A stretch of 64,000 nucleotides of DNA from Cellulomonas denverensis. GTDB lineage: Bacteria; Actinomycetota; Actinomycetes; Actinomycetales; Cellulomonadaceae. The first letter of the stretch is position 1. The number at the start of each line of letters is the position of its first letter. Made by a program: the position numbers and the translations under genes. The notes under the pieces were generated by a model. It saw nothing but the letters and a program-made list of their open reading frames with translations. It made no database searches and was not told the origin of the DNA. Positions 61,771 through 64,000 of this stretch are shown piece by piece. Location: NCBI RefSeq assembly GCF_012396125.1, contig NZ_JAAXOX010000001.1, positions 248,001-312,000 of the forward strand. Reading direction: 5' to 3'.

Positions 61771-62337
61771 GACAGGGATATGTCTACGCCACCGAAACGA
61801 GCGCTTTCGCGGGCCTAGGTACTGACGGGCCGGCCGGTGAGGGGACAGCGGCACCGGAGTGAGTAGCGCGCCCGGGACCAGAGTGCGCCGGCGCGGAATC
61901 GGGGCCCGCCCACCCCGGTAGGAGAGGGTCCCCATCGCGTGTGCGCCTGGGCAGGGCGAGCTGGGATAGGAGCGGCACTCGGCCACTAGATCCCCCTCGG
62001 TCTTCGCGCTGGCGGTCTCGACCCTCCGGCCGTTGACCGTGGCCATCCTGCCGCCCACGGTCACCCGCATTGCGAACCAGCAAGCCGCACGCGATCCGAC
62101 CGGCACCGCCCTGAACAACGGGTGCCGCACGGGCGACTGAGCTGACACCGGCGAGATCGGTGCGAGTGGCCCGCCGATGGGCGCGGCGCGCCGCCTGAAC
62201 CGATTGCCGCGAACGTTGCGGGAATGAGCACGCGCGACATAGCGGGTCCCTGACGCAACCACTGCGTGGGTGCCATCGGGAAGGCGGTCGAGGGTGTCAG
62301 TCCTGGCCGATACGGTTGCACCTTCAGGCGAAGTTAC

Positions 62338-62374
62338 AGGAGGAAACGCGTTGATCGTGGTGGTTAGCAGATGA
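62338..62374 (+). other. Seven-codon leader ORF with strong ribosome site
   Basis: AGGAGG (62338-62343) is spaced 7 bases from TTG 62351, which opens TTG-ATC-GTG-GTG-GTT-AGC-AGA-TGA (peptide MIVVVSR). Its stop overlaps the KAP ATG at 62371 (ATGA), so the ribosome site appears placed for the leader with coupling to the KAP gene. Confidence 0.5.
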
Positions 62375-63909
62375 TGGGAGTTCCGGGTAGCAGTGCTCGT
62401 GACCGACGTCAGGCCGAGACCAACGAAATGGCCGACGACCTCGTCAGCGACGCCGCGCTCCAGAGCGCCGATGACGATCGGCTGGATCACGCGGCCATCG
62501 TCAAGGTCGCCGCGGACATGGTGCTCGCGACCGAGGCTCCGGTGAACATCGCGCTCTTCGGGTCATGGGGCTCGGGTAAGTCCTCGTTCCTTGCGTCCCT
62601 CCGTGGTGCGCTCGAGCGACGCAGCCGCAGCGTTCGCGTCGTCCGGTACGACGCGTGGAAGTACGGCGGCCGCGCTCTGAAGATGAACTTCATCGAGTCC
62701 CTGGCTTTGGACCTGGAAATCAAGGCTGCCGACTTCAGCACCGGCCTCCAAGTCGATCAAGAGGCCAGCCGCGTCAAACTGGGCAACTACCTCCGCTCCA
62801 ACTGGGTGGCACTGCTTCTGGGAGTGCTGCTCGCGACAGTCATCGCCGCGCTTTGGTTCTTCACGACCTCTGGCCTCACGTTCCTCGTCAGCCAGGAGCG
62901 TGGCTTCGGCCCCGCGATGGAGGCCACGGTCGCTGGCGTGGGAACCGTCTTGAGCCTCACCTTGGTCGCGCTGCTCATCGGGCCGAAAGTGCTGGAATCG
63001 GCGGTCGTCAAGGTGACGACGCCTGCGCCGCAGACCGACGACCAGTTCGCGTCCCGGTTCAAGACACTCGTGGAAAAGGCGACCGACAAGGGCAAGAAGA
63101 AGCTCGTCGTGTTCGTCGACGAACTGGACAGGTGCAGTCCGAAAGACGTCGTCGCGACGCTCGTCGACCTCAAGACCTTCCTCGAGGTGCAGGGCTGCGT
63201 GTTCGTCGTAGCCGCCGACCGGGAAGTGCTGGAATCCGCGCTGCAGGAGGTCCCCCAGACGACCCCGATCCGTGAGAGCGACCCGTACTATTCCACGCCC
63301 GGCGCGTTCCTCGACAAGATCTTCCAGCACCAACTCTCGCTGCCACCCCTTCGACCTCAGACGCTGACCAGGTTCGCTCGTGACCTCGTGTACAGCCACG
63401 CGGGGGTGTGGGCCGAACTGCGCGCTGCGCAGCCGGACGACAAGCTGTTCCTGGAGGTCGTATACCTATTGGTGCCGGTGCACGTGCGCAGCCCCAGGCG
63501 CGTCAAAGTCTTGCTCAACCACTACGTGACCACGGTTCGCACCGCGCAGTCGCGCGGCCTGGACTGGCTTCCCCGTGCGAGCGAGATCGCGATGTACACC
63601 GTCCTGCAGGTCGAGTTCCCGCGGCTTGCTGCGGATCTCTCGACCGCACCGATGCTCTTGTCGCACCTCCGCGGTGCACCGGTGCCCGAGGGTGCGGAGC
63701 GTTTGCGAGACCTGGCGAATCAGTACGTCGCCGCAGGCACCGGAGAACCGGCTGGCCCGATGCTCGACTCAGAGCAGAGCGACAAGAGCGCCCGCAAGGC
63801 CAACCGGGTCCTCAAACGCCCAGCTGCGGTCTTACCTAGCCAAGGCGGCCGCTCAGGGTATCGACGACCCGCGTCCCGACCTGTTCTACATGCAGTCAGC
63901 GGGCACTGA
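62371..63909 (+). CDS. KAP-family P-loop ATPase (frame broken near C-terminus)
   Basis: Open frame of 512 residues for a KAP NTPase. KAP proteins are membrane-linked STAND-like P-loop ATPases, many in phage-defence contexts. Walker A FGSWGSGKSS (about 64-73) is followed by RYDAWKYGG, two membrane helices inserted in the P-loop domain (about 148-172 and 190-212), and Walker B LVVFVDELDRCSPKDV (about 248-263) with a sensor-like VVAADREVLESAL. From about residue 480 the frame turns nonsense (KRPAAVLPSQGG); the +1 frame continues the homologous-looking sequence (see next entry). The start at ATG 62371 is set by an in-frame TAG just upstream; ATG 62374 and 62428 are possible. Confidence 0.85.
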   Translation: MMGVPGSSARDRRQAETNEMADDLVSDAALQSADDDRLDHAAIVKVAADMVLATEAPVNIALFGSWGSGKSSFLASLRGALERRSRSVRVVRYDAWKYGGRALKMNFIESLALDLEIKAADFSTGLQVDQEASRVKLGNYLRSNWVALLLGVLLATVIAALWFFTTSGLTFLVSQERGFGPAMEATVAGVGTVLSLTLVALLIGPKVLESAVVKVTTPAPQTDDQFASRFKTLVEKATDKGKKKLVVFVDELDRCSPKDVVATLVDLKTFLEVQGCVFVVAADREVLESALQEVPQTTPIRESDPYYSTPGAFLDKIFQHQLSLPPLRPQTLTRFARDLVYSHAGVWAELRAAQPDDKLFLEVVYLLVPVHVRSPRRVKVLLNHYVTTVRTAQSRGLDWLPRASEIAMYTVLQVEFPRLAADLSTAPMLLSHLRGAPVPEGAERLRDLANQYVAAGTGEPAGPMLDSEQSDKSARKANRVLKRPAAVLPSQGGRSGYRRPASRPVLHAVSGH

Positions 63910-64000
63910 GCACGGGATCACGGACCCGGAGGTCGGGCACGTCATTGACATCGCCGCTGACCTGTCACCCGACGAGGTCCTGGAAGCGCTCGACGGCCAG
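63812..64000 (+). CDS. Continuation of the KAP protein in the +1 frame, cut by the window
   Basis: In the +1 frame from 63812 the sequence reads SNAQLRSYLAKAAAQGIDDP, then RPDLFYMQSAGTEHGI and IAADLSPDEVLEALDGQ, without stop to the window end. It looks like genuine protein and follows the KAP helical domain naturally. Removing one A from the AAA at 63814-63816 would join the frames as ANRVLNAQLRSYL. So this is either a real frameshift or a single-base sequencing error. Confidence 0.7.

Larger units (their letters stand above)
61398..62350. other. Non-coding boundary region
   Basis: About 950 bases without a supported gene. It holds a minus-strand promoter (61600-61628), two perfect hairpins (61711-61770) and the ribosome site for a leader ORF at the right end. 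Base composition and codon texture change across it: the KAP gene downstream is less GC-rich than the genes to the left. No tRNA, integrase or IS element was recognised, nor RNase P RNA, tmRNA or SRP RNA. Confidence 0.6.

Noticed and set aside
61458..61825. Short ORFs on both strands of the boundary region
   Set aside because: No ribosome sites or homology-like features; consistent with chance in GC-rich DNA.
61398..62370. Integrase attachment site or IS element
   Set aside because: No tRNA, integrase fragment, terminal inverted repeats or target duplications could be found in this stretch.
61750..62490. 246-residue minus-strand ORF across the boundary
   Set aside because: It overlaps the KAP start and the terminator-like hairpins, has no recognisable domain and a composition typical of chance GC-rich frames.

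Overview
The window is GC-rich DNA of roughly 70-75% G+C with strong codon bias and many GTG starts. Gene content and order suggest an actinobacterium of the order Micrococcales, probably close to Cellulomonas. Supporting signs are the conserved cluster metG-tatD-rpf-rpf-rsmA-ispE with rsmI and a protein O-mannosyltransferase nearby, the cluster pth-rplY-prs-glmU, Rpf proteins, and a PopR/Clp locus. The genus is an inference; no rRNA or other definitive marker is present.

Layout. 0-1.2 kb: a MNT-HEPN toxin-antitoxin-like pair. 1.3-5.5 kb: housekeeping genes pth, rplY, prs, glmU on the minus strand. 5.7-11.5 kb: a VOC protein, an OmpR-type two-component system leading into dctA behind a CRP/GlxR-type palindrome, then an ArsR-SulP operon. 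11.7-13.6 kb: an Lsr2-like protein, tRNA-Gln, and TetR and MarR regulators. 13.6-22.4 kb: two modules on the minus strand, each made of an ABC exporter plus a NarL-type two-component system. 22.5-28.4 kb: ABC-F, TetR with oleate hydratase, and a ClpP pair whose second subunit lacks the catalytic serine, followed by a PopR-like regulator. 28.4-31.8 kb: a divergent TetR/SDR cassette between 27-bp direct repeats, then an amino-acid permease. 31.8-39.4 kb: metG, tatD, two Rpf-type cell-wall proteins, rsmA, ispE. 39.5-42.8 kb: a three-gene overlapping operon of ESX/type VII style. 42.8-49.2 kb: rsmI, a mannosyltransferase, a GH20 hexosaminidase, a BASS transporter, a reductase-like protein, a STAS protein, tRNA-Ala. 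49.3-56.5 kb: a membrane protein, a GNAT, moeA, galU, 5-FTHF cyclo-ligase, FmdB, a SAF protein, mscL. 56.7-64 kb: a 1573-residue helicase/nuclease-like protein with degenerate catalytic motifs, a ~950-bp non-coding stretch, and a KAP-family P-loop ATPase with an apparent frameshift that runs off the window.

How the parts fit. Most of the window is core chromosome: translation quality control, nucleotide-sugar and isoprenoid precursors, cell-wall remodelling and growth resuscitation. Accessory or less-described content is concentrated at the two ends (MNT-HEPN; helicase-like protein and KAP ATPase) and at 26-30 kb and 39.5-42.8 kb. Regulatory dyads are unusually readable here. They include a CRP/GlxR box before dctA, a shared CTGC(C/T)-N3-GGCAG box at the clpP and popR-like promoters, a 16-bp-arm operator between tetR and the SDR gene, and GTCAC-N6-GTTAC (MtrA-like) boxes before both rpf genes.
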